Below, piece after piece: positions 47,987 through 60,086 of a DNA stretch of 64,000 nt (position 1 is the first letter of the stretch; the number at the start of each line of letters is the position of its first letter). Both the position numbers and the translations under genes were made by a program. The notes below the pieces were generated by a model that was not told the origin of the DNA, searched no databases, and was given only the letters and a program-made list of their open reading frames with translations. The DNA is from Symsagittifera roscoffensis (taxonomy: Eukaryota; Xenacoelomorpha; Acoela; Convolutidae): the NCBI RefSeq assembly GCF_963678635.1, contig NC_087067.1:4623947-4687946 (forward strand). Reading direction: 5' to 3'.

Positions 47987-48391
47987 CTACAGTACAAAAA
48001 TAAGATTTTGAAGGAGATCCGGGCCAACCAAGAGAGATCTATTTAAGAAGGTGCCATGAAATTTGGATGCTCCATTGAGCACACGGCGCACCTTGCCGGG
48101 TTTGTTCGGGTTCAAAACCGGATGGTGTGGAAGATACCACTCACGTTCGGCTCGTGAGCTGGGATCGTGCGGGTTGACGGTTATGACATATCCTTTACTT
48201 ATATCTTCTCTGATTGTTTCGGTATACTTCTCGCGAAGTAACGGATCTCTATCTAATCTTTTCTCTAACGACTTTAATTGGGCTAATGAAGAATAATAAT
48301 TGTTAGGCAAGCTAACATCATTATCACTCCACAGCATCGGTACAGTGTAACGCTCACCATCGTGAACGGTTTCAGTTTTTAGGATCGACAA
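47987..48391 (-). pseudogene. BEL/Pao RT N-terminal part, ended by an in-frame TAG
   Basis: 134 residues (EWYLPHHPVLNPNKPGK, VRRVLNGASKFHG) corresponding to the fingers of RT. The reading frame meets TAG at 47989-47987 and the same frame continues directly into the next segment, so a single nonsense change splits RT. BEL copy 1 is open at this codon. Confidence 0.88.
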
Positions 48392-48447
48392 AGCACGCTT
48401 GTCTGCGGCGGAACGGGCATCTACTTGCTTGAACGCACCATACGACT

Positions 48448-48828
48448 CTAACTCATACCAAGTTTTGATTTGGTCGGCAGAGAAATATCGTCCGTAACGC
48501 AGTTAAAGGAAGAAGAATTTAAGGACGAACGATCAAGAGACGGACCACTAATGACCCAACCTATCGGAAGTCGGACGGTGCACGGTGAGTCAAGTTCATC
48601 TCCGAAGACATGTTCGAGGGGTCTTATCGCATGATAGAAGTCCTGTCCTATAACTATCTCAATCTCTTTGTAATTATACGCAGTCGTCTTTAACGGGGCT
48701 AGTTGCGGGTATTTGACCTGCAATTCGGAAACGTTTATAACATCGGGTCCTATATACATGTTGTGCTTAACGAAAGCGACAAACGAAAACGAAAATTCTT
48801 TTTCATTGGGCTTTGCGGAAACTTTCAA
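48448..48828 (-). pseudogene. BEL/Pao protease C-terminal part and linker
   Basis: 126 residues including the IVIGQDFYHAIRPL block shared with copy 1. A one-base length difference near 48480 relative to copy 1 puts the rest out of frame and gives a stop shortly after. Confidence 0.83.
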
Positions 48829-48933
48829 GTGAACTCGTTGAGTTTTAGATACCTTGGCTGAGTTAAAACCATCGGTCGTAACATTTACGGGCGTGCCAAC
48901 TAATTTCAGACGTTTAACGAGTGCCGCGGAAAC

Positions 48934-51771
48934 TCAAGAATGAGTGGAACCGGTGTCACAAAGTGCTAGTGCATTCGAATTTTCCGAACCAGAGGACACA
49001 TCTACCAACGCAACGGGAAGAATACCTTTTGCAGTTCCCTCACAAGGTTTAACACAAGCTGCGTTGTTTGCAGAAGTAGTGTTTGTATTAGTTTGAGTCG
49101 ATGGTGATCGGTCGGCCTCTTTGGGCGGGAAAACTTTCTCGGCTCCATGAAGAAGCACATTGTGAGTGCTCTCACAGTCCTGTTTTGGGCATTTTCTTGC
49201 CTTTTGGCACTTTCGGAAGGTATGGTTGCCTTGTAAACAAGACAAACAGAGCTTTTGTTCTGCTACATATTTAGCCCTTTGTGTTGCGTTTTTCTCTTTG
49301 AACACGGAACAGTTCCAGAGTGCATGCTGCCCTTTGCATAGCGAGCATGGAGGAAACCTTGTCTTTTCTCTACTTTTCTCATCCTTAGAACTTACCTTAG
49401 TGTTACCTGCAAGCACTTTTGTAACTACTTTTTGTTTAACTGGCTGCTCGACTTTGACTAAAGATTTCAATCGCTCATGGCCTTCTGCCTTATTCTTAAG
49501 CCAATCGTTGAAGTCTAGCAATGTTAATCGCTGCCAATGTTGTCTAACAGTATGCATGGACCATGCCTCTTTTAGATTTGGAGGAAGCTTACTGACGGCT
49601 TGATTTAATAGGTTCACACTTTTCAAGTCGTCATTGAACGACAAAGACCTAAAAACAGCTACGAGCCCAGAAATCACCGCAGAAAAACTTATAACATGGT
49701 CAGAGTTGTGCATCTTCAATGCGGGAAAATTCTTCAACTTATCCAAATGTGCACCAACTACAACATGAGGTTGCCCAAACTTTCTCTGGAGAGTTGCTAG
49801 AGCATCCTTATACAACACTCCACTGTAGCCGTATTCCGCAATTGCACTCTTGGCTTTGTCTTTAACGTGTGTTTTCAGATATTTGAGTTTTTCATCATCA
49901 GTTAGCATAGCCGAATCAACTGTTGCTTGGAACTGCCCGAACCATTCATACCAGTTAAGTGGTTCTCCATCAAACACTTCCAAGTTCAACTCCGGTAGAC
50001 GGTCTTTGCGGCTATGCAGAATGATATCTGCTAACTCTCTCGCCGAGATGGGTTGTTCGCTATAAGGCACGTAAGACGGGCCCGTAGTGGGCGCAGGATA
50101 TGTAGGTGGATAACCTTGATGCGCTGTTTCAACAACTGGATGAGTTTGCGGCTGGGTGTAATACACAGTCCCAAAACTTGTATAAGGAACTACGGTGTTT
50201 GGTGGAACAACAGGAGTTGTCACTGAGAAAACTATTGAGGGCGGTGCGCAGTATTGAGGAACTGGCATCGTTTGCGCAGTCGCGGCAGGTCTCCACAAAC
50301 TGCTATACGGGTTATAGTGTTCACTTGAGAAACTTGTTGGGTTGTTTGGAACATTTATAGGTTGATGGGATGGCGCTACAGGCGCCTGATACCCAGTTGA
50401 AACGGGGCCGGAATGTGGCTGACTGACCGGAAGCAAAGAGGGAATAGGAACGGTTGACGGGACAAATGGTTGAATAATCGGAAGCGAAATGGGAATCGGA
50501 ACGGTTAATGGAGGAACAAAAGGTTGACTCGCCGGAAGCGAAACTGGATTAGTAACGGTCGACACAGAAGGCGGTGCCACATTAATGGTGGGATTACCAA
50601 AGGGCATTGAAGCGGGACTGCTACCACTTGCTTGTGGTATCAGATTGTGATTTTGCGAAACTTCAGCATGAGGTGTTGAAGCTAAGTGTGGAGTAACAAA
50701 GTTTGAGCTGGAGGCAACGAACTGTGGTAAACTAGATGGGTTCTCGATTGAGTGCAATGACAGACGCGATTGGACCAAACTTGATCTCTGAGCCTGAATT
50801 CGATTCCTATTGTGGCCTCCCGGTTCACTGTATGTGGTTTGACCAGCGTTGACGACGGCACCCCCGCTGACGACGGCACCAACCCCTTGCAAAACATCAG
50901 TAGCAATCAAAGTGGAACTCTCGACTACTGGATGACTTTGCTCTGAGCTTGCAACAACTTCGGCTTGCTCTTGCTCAGTGACAACGTTTTCTACCCATTG
51001 TTCAGTACGTTGTGGGTCAACATGTGTTACGCAAGCATTTCCTATCTTCTCACTTGCTGCAGAAAGCTCTTCTTCCAACTCGAATTCCTTTAACTCAATT
51101 TCAGCCAGTTTCTTGCGGTGTACCTCAGCTAGTTCTTCCAACTCTAAATTACCTTGCTGTTCTTTTATTTTATTTTGCTGCGCTTTCAACTTCAATGACA
51201 CCTTTGCTTGTCTCTCAAGTTCCTCCTGCTGCTTCTTCAAAACCAACAAATCTCGCCTCTTCTCAGTTGATGTTTTTGACTGCGCGACGGTATAGCGACT
51301 GGATTTATGCGAACCTGATTTATGATGTCGACTACTGTACCGCGACACCTTAGAGCGCGCATCTGCTTCATGTGAATCTTGTGGTTGTGTTGTTACGATC
51401 GTACTTAACGATTCTGCAACATTGTCAAGCTCTGTTTCCTCAGGTTCAACGTTTAAGCCAGCTTTATATGATGCAGCCTTCTGTAAAACTGTATCGTTTC
51501 TTGATGTAACCGTATGAAGCCACATATCCTGCGCTGGTATCAATTTATCAGGATCAACACTTTTAGAAGCTAACTTAATCAATTCCTCATTTATTTCAAC
51601 TGCAGTCTCTATCAGGCTCTTGCAATTCTGAATATGAGTGTCAATCTTTGATGAGCGACTCTGACTTTCAATGTTCTCAATTATAATTTCATGGCACTTG
51701 TACAGTTCATTTTCAAGCTTGGTTCGCTTCGCAAATAACCTTTGAACCCTCTTCTGAAAGTTCTCATCCAT
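48934..51771 (-). pseudogene. BEL/Pao gag with zinc knuckles and protease start, ended by TGA
   Basis: 945 residues from the ATG at 51771. The N-terminal third is coiled coil (KKQQEELERQAKVSL). A long Pro/Ser/Val-rich centre follows, then a conserved gag domain (NLEVFDGEPLNWYEWFGQF), zinc knuckles (CSLCKGQHALWNC, CLSCLQGNHTFRKC), and the retropepsin triad in CDTGSTHS at the very end. The next codon is TGA where copy 1 has Trp. In BEL elements gag and pol normally form one frame, so this stop is a lesion. Gag itself could still be made whole. Confidence 0.9.
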
Positions 51772-51869
51772 GGCTCTAGGGTCTATACTTAACTCAAACT
51801 ATACTTAACGGTTATCGGGCGTTTGCGGGGCGATTCGGAACGGTTTTCGGTGAGTAAAGTTACCAATGG

Positions 51870-52360
51870 GGCTGGGGATTAAGTAAGTCGGTTGATATCA
51901 AACAACACACACGGAGTAAACCTGAGGATGAATAAAACCAACTTTACTTACTTAATATCACCTCCCTGACCACTTAGGATGATGTTACGGCGTACGAAAT
52001 TTGTTGAACGGTCGTACGACGGTGCGTCACTACTAATCGGCTAGTAGCTCGACGAATTACCAAGAGGTTTGGGAATTAAGCAAGTCGGTTGAAAACCAAC
52101 AACACACGCGGAGCAAACCTGAGGATGAAAGACAACAACTTAACTTGCTTAATTTTACCGTCCCGGACCACTTAGTCAGTCGTTGCGAAAAGAATGTCTT
52201 GAAAAGCGAACGGATGCAAACAGGTATCAAGTCGTTGTAAACCTTAAGTTTACCAATGGGGTTGGAGAATCAGGCAAATCGGTTAAGTTCCAACAACACA
52301 CGCGGAAAAAACCTGAGGATGAAAAAACTCAACCTAATTTGCCTGATATTTCGCTACCAG
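51870..52360 (-). ncRNA. Three tandem covarying hairpins in the BEL leader
   Basis: Three repeats spaced 195-196 bases each contain a perfect stem of 11-12 bp around exactly 57 bases: 51878-51888 with 51946-51956, 52074-52085 with 52143-52154, and 52269-52279 with 52337-52347. Arm sequences differ (ATTAAGTAAGT, AATTAAGCAAGT, ATCAGGCAAAT) but each partner arm has the matching changes. Loops share CGGTT, CCAACAACACACGCGGA-like and CCTGAGGATGAA blocks. This supports a kept RNA (or DNA) structure just upstream of gag. Packaging, translation control or dimerisation are possible roles. Confidence 0.72.
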
Positions 52361-52849
52361 ACCACTTACCATAAGGTTGGTGTCATGTTACAGCACAGTT
52401 TCGCAGAATTATGGGGACGTTTTGACGATTTTTTGGAAATTTCTTACTTTTTTCCCAAAATTTTTCGGAAAATTTTGGTCAGCAGGTTCGAGTCGTAAAC
52501 CAACCCAAAAAACTAGTCTAGTACCCCTTGTCTATGATCCGATTTCTTGGATTTTCAATCCGTTCACAATTACCCAAAACTTTGTGGTATCGGGAAAATT
52601 ACCACTTGTAGCTTGCTTTGAGTTGGGATACAAAACAAGACACCGTATGTAATTTTATTGCACAAAAAAGTTTATAAAGATTAGACTAGTCTTACAGTTT
52701 TTGACGGTTTTGGAGATTGGGCGGTCACCGGGAAAAAGCCAAAAACTTCGGGTGTCGAGAAAAACACAGCTCCACAGCTCCACTTTGACCACAGGCCTCT
52801 CTTCCACCAGTCTGCTCTTTCGCCAGACTGCTCTGTCGGCTCTTTTGGC

Positions 52850-53200
52850 TAATCGAATTTCGGCCAACTGAATCCTGGGCGAATTTCGGCCAATTCTGCT
52901 AACTGCTCACTATAACGACTTTCGGCTATTTGGACACTCGATCAACTGGACACTCGGCTAACTGGTCAATCGGCCAACTGGACAATCGGCCAACCGGACA
53001 CTGGGGGGCCAACTGGAGACTCGAGACAATTAATATACTCGGCCAAATGCATTCGGGTCTTGTGTGAGGGAAAGATAGAAAGTGATGCAGTCGTCCAACT
53101 CGGCTAAGTGCACTCGGCCAACTGGTTGCTTAAAACTTTCGTATTTTTTTGCCAATGAGAATATGCCGACGACTTTCGAACTCGGCCAACCTTCGAATAC
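52850..53200 (-). repeat. Degenerate array of a CCAGTTGGCCGA motif in the BEL leader
   Basis: At least ten copies of TCGGCCAACTGG or close variants (plus strand) in 350 bases, at irregular spacing of about 15-40. On the minus strand the unit resembles the A-box region (GTTGGCCGAGTGG) of the tRNA-like sequence at the window start. Confidence 0.6.
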
Positions 53201-53304
53201 GAGAAGGTGACGACTTTTGAACAGCTTTGACTGAGTCACTGAGTCTCTTGTTGTGAAGAGAAAGACCTCGGTCCCTTGTGTCGACTTCGTGAGAAAAGAC
53301 TCGA

Positions 53305-53322
53305 GTCCCTTGTGGGGCGCCA
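53305..53322 (-). other. Primer-binding site of BEL copy 2
   Basis: TGGCGCCCCACAAGGGAC on the minus strand, five bases inside the 5' LTR, starts with TGG and has the GC-rich look of a tRNA 3' end complement. Confidence 0.7.
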
Positions 53323-53327
53323 AAAAA

Positions 53328-53498
53328 TGTGCGCGCCAATCTCCACACTTCGTAATAAAATCTGTTTTCAAACACTTGAATTAACGAGTATTTTATCGGG
53401 GAAATAACTCTGGAAATTTCGTAATACAATGATATTTTTAACAAACTTTTTTATTGTTAACATCGGTAACATCGGCCACAAAAACTGCATAACTCAAA
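53328..53498 (-). repeat. 5' LTR of BEL copy 2
   Basis: Identical over 171 bases to 44626-44796. It directly precedes the primer-binding site on the minus strand, which fixes it as the 5' copy. Confidence 0.87.
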
Positions 53499-55402
53499 CC
53501 AACCGCCAATATGTACTAATTTTGAAGAAGAGCGCGGTCTAAAAACTTTTTTTTTTCAATTCGGAGAAACATAAAAGAGTAGAAATCGAAAATGATTTAA
53601 AATAATTCGCTATACCCTTAATTTTTATGACTTGCGTTTTGGTTGTTTTTTGCTGTTTTTTGCCGCGAGTTGCCGCGTTACCACATATGGCAACCCAGTT
53701 TGTCAAATTCCGGCTCTTGCAACTTCCGACTCTTGAAATCAAAATGAAGAAAAAAATAGTAGTTTGTTGCGATTTCGTTTTGAGGAGGTAATGATTCATG
53801 CAACTTTATGTGGATGATCCCCTAAAATCTTTCCTATTCTCAGTTTTTTAGTTAGAAAGTTACCTTACAAAAACATGCCACAGTATAATTCCAAACAGGG
53901 GAATTATGCTTCGAATTGGTTGTGAAGCCTTGCCCTGAAAATTTTCGAGGACAAATTGAACCTAGAATACCAAATAAAATCACACCTAGAATACCAAATA
54001 ATATCATTGATTAAAATGGTAAAATAATCAGAAACAGGCAACTAACAGAAAGATTTTTGCAAACAGATATAAAAAAATCTCTCTCAAGCCGATTATCTTG
54101 TCCACATTTTTAATGATCACATTTTATCCGCAAAATTATTTTTTCAAGTTTGTAAAACAAAATTAGTCTGTTTTTTTAAGGTAGTAGGTGTTACAAAAGT
54201 TGCTAAAAATGACATTTTTCCCAAATTTTTTTTTCATCTAGCAAATTTTCAAAAAAAAGTATCCGATGCCTCCCACGCACCCTTTCCCTCCTAGCCACCC
54301 TACCCCGCTCCCACCACACTCAAAAAAGCTGCTCCTGATTGTAACAGTTATAGTTTTAGCTTTAACTCAATCTTTTGTAAACTATAGACCTTAAAATGAC
54401 GGCTGCCAGGTTGTTTTTTCGCTTTGTCCAAAATGCTTACTTAAATAAAAATATCAATCAATCGGGATACATGCTTCCAAAAACTAATCAAAGCAAGGGT
54501 AGCTGGTTGCTGTCCAAGAATCACATAAACTTCGATCATTTTCATTTTTTTTTCTTCAATTTATTGCCTTTTTGAGCGAGTGATGATAGAGCTAATTAAA
54601 CGCGTAGAAAGTTAAAAAAATAGGCATAACTGACAATAGTTGACTTCAAAAAGAGGCAATTCTTAATAGTTTTAAGCTTTTTGAGATTAATTTAGGAACA
54701 TTTAGAAAAAAAATTGGAGCAGTTTTGTTTCACTGTGATGGCTCTTTAAGTATACATAAAACAGTTTTCAATTTCTGTGATATGTAAAACAAAAAAACCT
54801 TTCATTTCTAAAAATACTTGCTTTTCTAAACCAATGTTTGTAACATATAAGACATTGGCTACACCGCAAGTTTCGAATGCATTATTCCATTTCAGATTTC
54901 GATAATTTTTTGGGACCGTTTTTTAAACTTAGCTGCACCTTCAAAGTTAGAAAAAATAATTTGAAGTTTTTTATTTGTACAGCAGTACAAATTTGATTCT
55001 TTTTCAGCCAGATAAAAGATGAACCATCCAGGAAAAACCCCATAGAACATATGATGTTGATCAGTGATAAAATAAAAGAACTTAGCAAACTAAAGAGGTT
55101 CTAAGAAACAAAATAAAACAATCAAAATTTGTTGGTGTTTTATATAGTAAACAGTAAACTATTAAAAATGTGATTATTTATTTTCTTGGTCATCATTTCG
55201 AGTCGACTTGATGAACGTTTTTTGCAGAGCAAAGGTAAAGGAGAATAGCATTTGGTAATTAAATCTAAGAGTCACCTAGCTTTTATCATCGAGTTATTTT
55301 GAAAATATTTTGATCAGAATGAAATTAAAGATAGAATAACATTTTGAGACAAATATGAGATAAATGCTTCAAATAGAGATATTCACAGATTTTAGCCACT
55401 CT
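53499..55402. other. Intergenic; nothing recognised
   Basis: AT-rich, with no supported gene. A CT-rich patch near 54270-54325 and several poly-T runs are the only features. Confidence 0.5.
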
Positions 55403-58400
55403 GTGAATGAAATGATTTTAGCCAATCTGCTATCAATTGCCTCTTCATCAGTTTCCCTAGTTGAATTGACTTTTGCAAGCAAAAAACAGTCTTAATTTGT
55501 CCCAGGACTCACTCATTTTGCACCTGCGTTTCCTAAGTCGAAATTTAACAAAACAAAATTATCGCTGTACTGTCTGCTTTTCAAGGCAGATAAAATTATG
55601 CAGAGGGACATTCTGTCTCTTATTAGATGAGCATAAGAAAGTCCGCTCTTATTTTTTAAACCATTATAACAGTAGCGATAGTTATAGTGTAGTTGTATAC
55701 TACAACTCACACTCTTGTTTAAGATAGCATATTGTTCAGACGGCGCTTTTTCAATTCGTTGTAAAGTAAAACCGCCGATGGAACAATTTATTATCTTAAT
55801 AAACAAATATTTTAATAGCGATAACTAAAATGTAGTTGAAAACTACATTTCTTCCCTTTTTAGGATAATAAGTTATTCCATAGGCGCTTCTACAATCGTT
55901 TTAAAGTAAAAACTTAATAGTGCACAAAATAAATAAAGAGGTTACATCAACTTAATCTTTTTCCCTATCAGGTTGGATTATTAGCTTATTTTTTATCACT
56001 TTTTCTGACTAAGCTTGCGAACTGAATCCGTGGGCAGCCAAATCTGTCAGAGTGACGATTTTCTTTGCGTCGTCTACTCTGCCTTGTCCGCTGGGTACAT
56101 CTAGTTCTGCTTGCCGCTTGGCGGATTTACTTATATCTATTTTGTTTATATTTTTTAATCTAATAATTTTAGTCTCAAATTAATTTTCGAATTTTTAAAG
56201 AAAACCCTCAGAGTATAATTTAGTGAAACCCTTGCATATTTTATCAAAGGAAAAGGATGAATAAAGTTTTAAAGAAAAAAGGAAATTGAAAAAAAATTGA
56301 TGATCAGAAAGAACTTAGATCTCAACTTGTCTCTAAAGTTAAACTGAGGTGAGGGTGAATGAAATGATTTTAGCCAATCTGCTGAAGATAATTTCTCTTA
56401 ACTGAGACTTTGCTAAACTCCACCTTTTTATATCATTAACTTATTTACTAGTGTTTTTGTCTCGGCTATCAATTGCCTCTTCATCAGTTTCCCTAGTTGA
56501 ATTAAATTTTGCAAGCAAAAAACAGTCTTAATTTGTCCCGGGACTCACTCATTTTGCACCTGCGTTTCCTAAGTCGAAATTTAACAAAATAAAATTATCG
56601 CTGTACTGTCTGCTTTTCAAGGCAGATAAAATTATGCAGAGGGACATTCTGTCTCTTATTAGATGAGCATAAGAAAGTCCGCTCTTATTTTTTAAACCAT
56701 TATAACAGTAGCGATAGTTATAGTGTAGTTGTATACTACAACTCACACTCTTGTTTAAGATAGCATATTGTTCAGACGGCGCTTTTTCAATTCGTTGTAA
56801 AGTAAAACCGCCGATGGAACAATTTATTATCTTAATAAACAAATATTTTAATAGCGATAACTAAAATGTAGTTGAAAACTACATTTCTTCCCTTTTTAGG
56901 ATAATAAGTTATTCCATAGGCGCTTCTACAATCGTTTTAAAGTAAAAACTTAATAGTGCACAAAATAAATAAAGAGGTTACATCAACTTAATCTTTTTCC
57001 CTATCAGGTTGGATTATTAGCTTATTTTTTATCACTTTTTCTGACTAAGCTTGCGAACTGAATCCGTGGGCAGCCAAATCTGTCAGAGTGATGATTTTCT
57101 TTGCGTCGTCTACTCTGCCTTGTCCGCTGGGTACATCTAGTTCTGCTTGCCGCTTGGCGGATTTACTTATATCTATTTTGTTTATATTTTTTAATCTAAT
57201 AATTTTAGTCTCAAATTAATTTTCGAATTTTTAAAGAAAACCCTCAGAGTATAATTTAGTGAAACCCTTGCATATTTTATCAAAGGAAAAGGATGAATAA
57301 AGTTTTAAAGAAAAAAGGAAATTGAAAAAAAATTGATGATCAGAAAGAACTTAGATCTCAACTTGTCTCTAAAGTTAAACTGAGGTGAGGGTGAATGAAA
57401 TGATTTTAGCCAATCTGCTGAAGATAATTTCTCTTAACTGAGACTTTGCTAAACTCCACCTTTTTATATCATTAACTTATTTACTAGTGTTTTTGTCTCG
57501 GCTATCAATTGCCTCTTCATCAGTTTCCCTAGTTGAATTAAATTTTGCAAGCAAAAAACAGTCTTAATTTGTCCCGGGACTCACTCATTTTGCACCTGCG
57601 TTTCCTAAGTCGAAATTTAACAAAATAAAATTATCGCTGTACTGTCTGCTTTTCAAGGCAGATAAAATTATGCAGAGGGACATTCTGTCTCTTATTAGAT
57701 GAGCATAAGAAAGTCCGCTCTTATTTTTTAAACCATTATAACAGTAGCGATAGTTATAGTGTAGTTGTATACTACAACTCACACTCTTGTTTAAGATAGC
57801 ATATTGTTCAGACGGCGCTTTTTCAATTCGTTGTAAAGTAAAACCGCCGATGGAACAATTTATTATCTTAATAAACAAATATTTTAATAGCGATAACTAA
57901 AATGTAGTTGAAAACTACATTTCTTCCCTTTTTAGGATAATAAGTTATTCCATAGGCGCTTCTACAATCGTTTTAAAGTAAAAACTTAATAGTGCACAAA
58001 ATAAATAAAGAGGTTACATCAACTTAATCTTTTTCCCTATCAGGTTGGATTATTAGCTTATTTTTTATCACTTTTTCTGACTAAGCTTGCGAACTGAATC
58101 CGTGGGCAGCCAAATCTGTCAGAGTGATGATTTTCTTTGCGTCGTCTACTCTGCCTTGTCCGCTGGGTACATCTAGTTCTGCTTGCCGCTTGGCGGATTT
58201 ACTTATATCTATTTTGTTTATATTTTTTAATCTAATAATTTTAGTCTCAAATTAATTTTCGAATTTTTAAAGAAAACCCTCAGAGTATAATTTAGTGAAA
58301 CCCTTGCATATTTTATCAAAGGAAAAGGATGAATAAAGTTTTAAAGAAAAAAGGAAATTGAAAAAAAATTGATGATCAGAAAGAACTTAGATCTCAACTT

Positions 58401-60086
58401 GTCTCTAAAGTTAAACTGAGGTGAGGGTGAATGAAATGATTTTAGCCAATCTGCTGAAGATAATTTCTCTTAACTGAGACTTTGCTAAACTCCACCTTTT
58501 TATATCATTAACTTATTTACTAGTGTTTTTGTCTCGGCTATCAATTGCCTCTTCATCAGTTTCCCTAGTTGAATTAAATTTTGCAAGCAAAAAACAGTCT
58601 TAATTTGTCCCGGGACTAACTCATTTTGCACCAGCATTTCCTAAGTCGAAATTTAACAAAATAAAATTATCGCTGTACTGTCTGCTTTTCAAGGCAGATA
58701 AAATTATGCAGAGGGACATTCTGTCTCTTATTAGATGAGCATAAGAAAGTCCGCTCTTATTTTTTAAACCATTATAACAGTAGCGATAGTTATAGTGTAG
58801 TTGTATACTACAACTCACACTCTTGTTTAAGATAGCATATTGTTCAGACGGCGCTTTTTCAATTCGTTGTAAAGTAAAACCGCCGATGGAACAATTTATT
58901 ATCTTAATAAACAAATATTTTAATAGCGATAACTAAAATGTAGTTGAAAACTACATTTCTTCCCTTTTTAGGATAATAAGTTATTCCATAGGCGCTTCTA
59001 CAATCGTTTTAAAGTAAAAACTTAATAGTGCACAAAATAAATAAAGAGGTTACATCAACTTAATCTTTTTCCCTATCAGGTTGGATTATTAGCTTATTTT
59101 TTATCACTTTTTCTGACTAAGCTTGCGAACTGAATCCGTGGGCAGCCAAATCTGTCAGAGTGATGATTTTCTTTGCGTCGTCTACTCTGCCTTGTCCGCT
59201 GGGTACATCTAGTTCTGCTTGCCGCTTGGCGGATTTACTTATATCTATTTTGTTTATATTTTTTAATCTAATAATTTTAGTCTCAAATTAATTTTCGAAT
59301 TTTTAAAGAAAACCCTCAGAGTATAATTTAGTGAAACCCTTGCATATTTTATCAAAGGAAAAGGATGAATAAAGTTTTAAAGAAAAAAGGAAATTGAAAA
59401 AAAATTGATGATCAGAAAGAACTTAGATCTCAACTTGTCTCTAAAGTTAAACTGAGGTGAGGGTGAATGAAATGATTTTAGCCAATCTGCTGAAGATAAT
59501 TTCTCTTAACTGAGACTTTGCTAAACTCCACCTTTTTATATCATTAACTTATTTACTAGTGTTTTTGTCTCGGCTATCAATTGCCTCTTCATCAGTTTCC
59601 CTAGTTGAATTAAATTTTGCAAGCAAAAAACAGTCTTAATTTGTCCCGGGACTAACTCATTTTGCACCAGCATTTCCTAAGTCGAAATTTAACAAAATAA
59701 AATTATCGCTGTACTGTCTGCTTTTCAAGGCAGATAAAATTATGCAGAGGGACATTCTGTCTCTTATTAGATGAGCATAAGAAAGTCCGCTCTTATTTTT
59801 TAAACCATTATAACAGTGGCGATAGTTATAATGTAGTTGTATACTACAACTCACATTCTTGTTTAAAATAGCATATTGTTCAGACGGCGCTTTTTCAGTT
59901 CTTTAAAAAGTAAAACCGCCGATGGAACAATTTATTATCTTAATAAGCAAATATTTTAATAGCGATAACTAAAATGTAGTTGAAAACTACATTTCTTCCC
60001 TTTTTAGGATATTAAGTTATTCCATAGGCGCTTCTACAATCGTTTTAAAGTAAAAACTTAATAGTGCACAAAATGAATAAAGCGGT
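55403..60086 (-). repeat. Tandem array of a 1036-bp unit, about 4.5 copies
   Basis: Five copies at an exact 1036-bp period. The inner ones are almost identical and the outer ones more diverged. The left-most copy is truncated at 55403 and lacks 83 bases that lie between two GCT triplets. The right-most ends near 60086. Each full unit contains, on the minus strand, sequences equal to exons 2-5 of the gene at 59117-60716. A 97-residue ORF repeated in the units is read through an exon and intron and is not itself a gene. Confidence 0.93.
56009..58868 (-). pseudogene. Extra copies of the exon 2-5 cassette (three complete sets)
   Basis: Exon 5 copies end at 58081, 57045 and 56009, with matching exon 4 (58564-58521, 57528-57485, 56492-56449) and 20-base exon 3 copies upstream of each. 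They are open and keep donors and acceptors for exons 3-5. The exon 2 acceptor seen in the right-most unit (TTTTTAAAG) is changed to a sequence without AG, and no copy of exon 1 is present. A further exon 3 and partial exon 4 lie in the truncated left unit. Confidence 0.6.

Larger units (their letters stand above)
44626..53498 (-). mobile_element. BEL/Pao LTR retrotransposon, copy 2, full-length but defective
   Basis: An 8.87-kb unit is bounded by identical 171-bp direct repeats (44626-44796 and 53328-53498). A primer-binding site lies inside the right repeat, then a 1.5-kb leader, gag, protease, RT, RNase H and integrase on the minus strand. Lesions: TGA right after the protease active-site motif (about 48942), one-base frameshift near 48480, TAG at 47989-47987, one-base frameshift near 46030, and Val in place of the catalytic integrase Glu. 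I found no target duplication and no clear polypurine tract, so the outer ends may have been rearranged. Confidence 0.9.

Noticed and set aside
52183-52652. Plus-strand ORFs in the BEL leader
   Set aside because: They overlap the covarying hairpins and have no family match or conserved frame between repeats.
44615-53510. Target-site duplication for BEL copy 2
   Set aside because: Flanks TTGGA and AACCA or CCAAC do not match at any plausible boundary.
55513-59854. A 97-residue ORF repeated five times on the minus strand, as a multicopy gene
   Set aside because: It reads through exon 2, an intron and the 20-base exon 3. The spliced reading with matched phases explains the sequence better, and the ORF lacks an ATG start.
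55403-60086. CRISPR or rDNA-like array
   Set aside because: The unit is 1036 bp with no spacers and no rRNA features, and the setting is eukaryotic.
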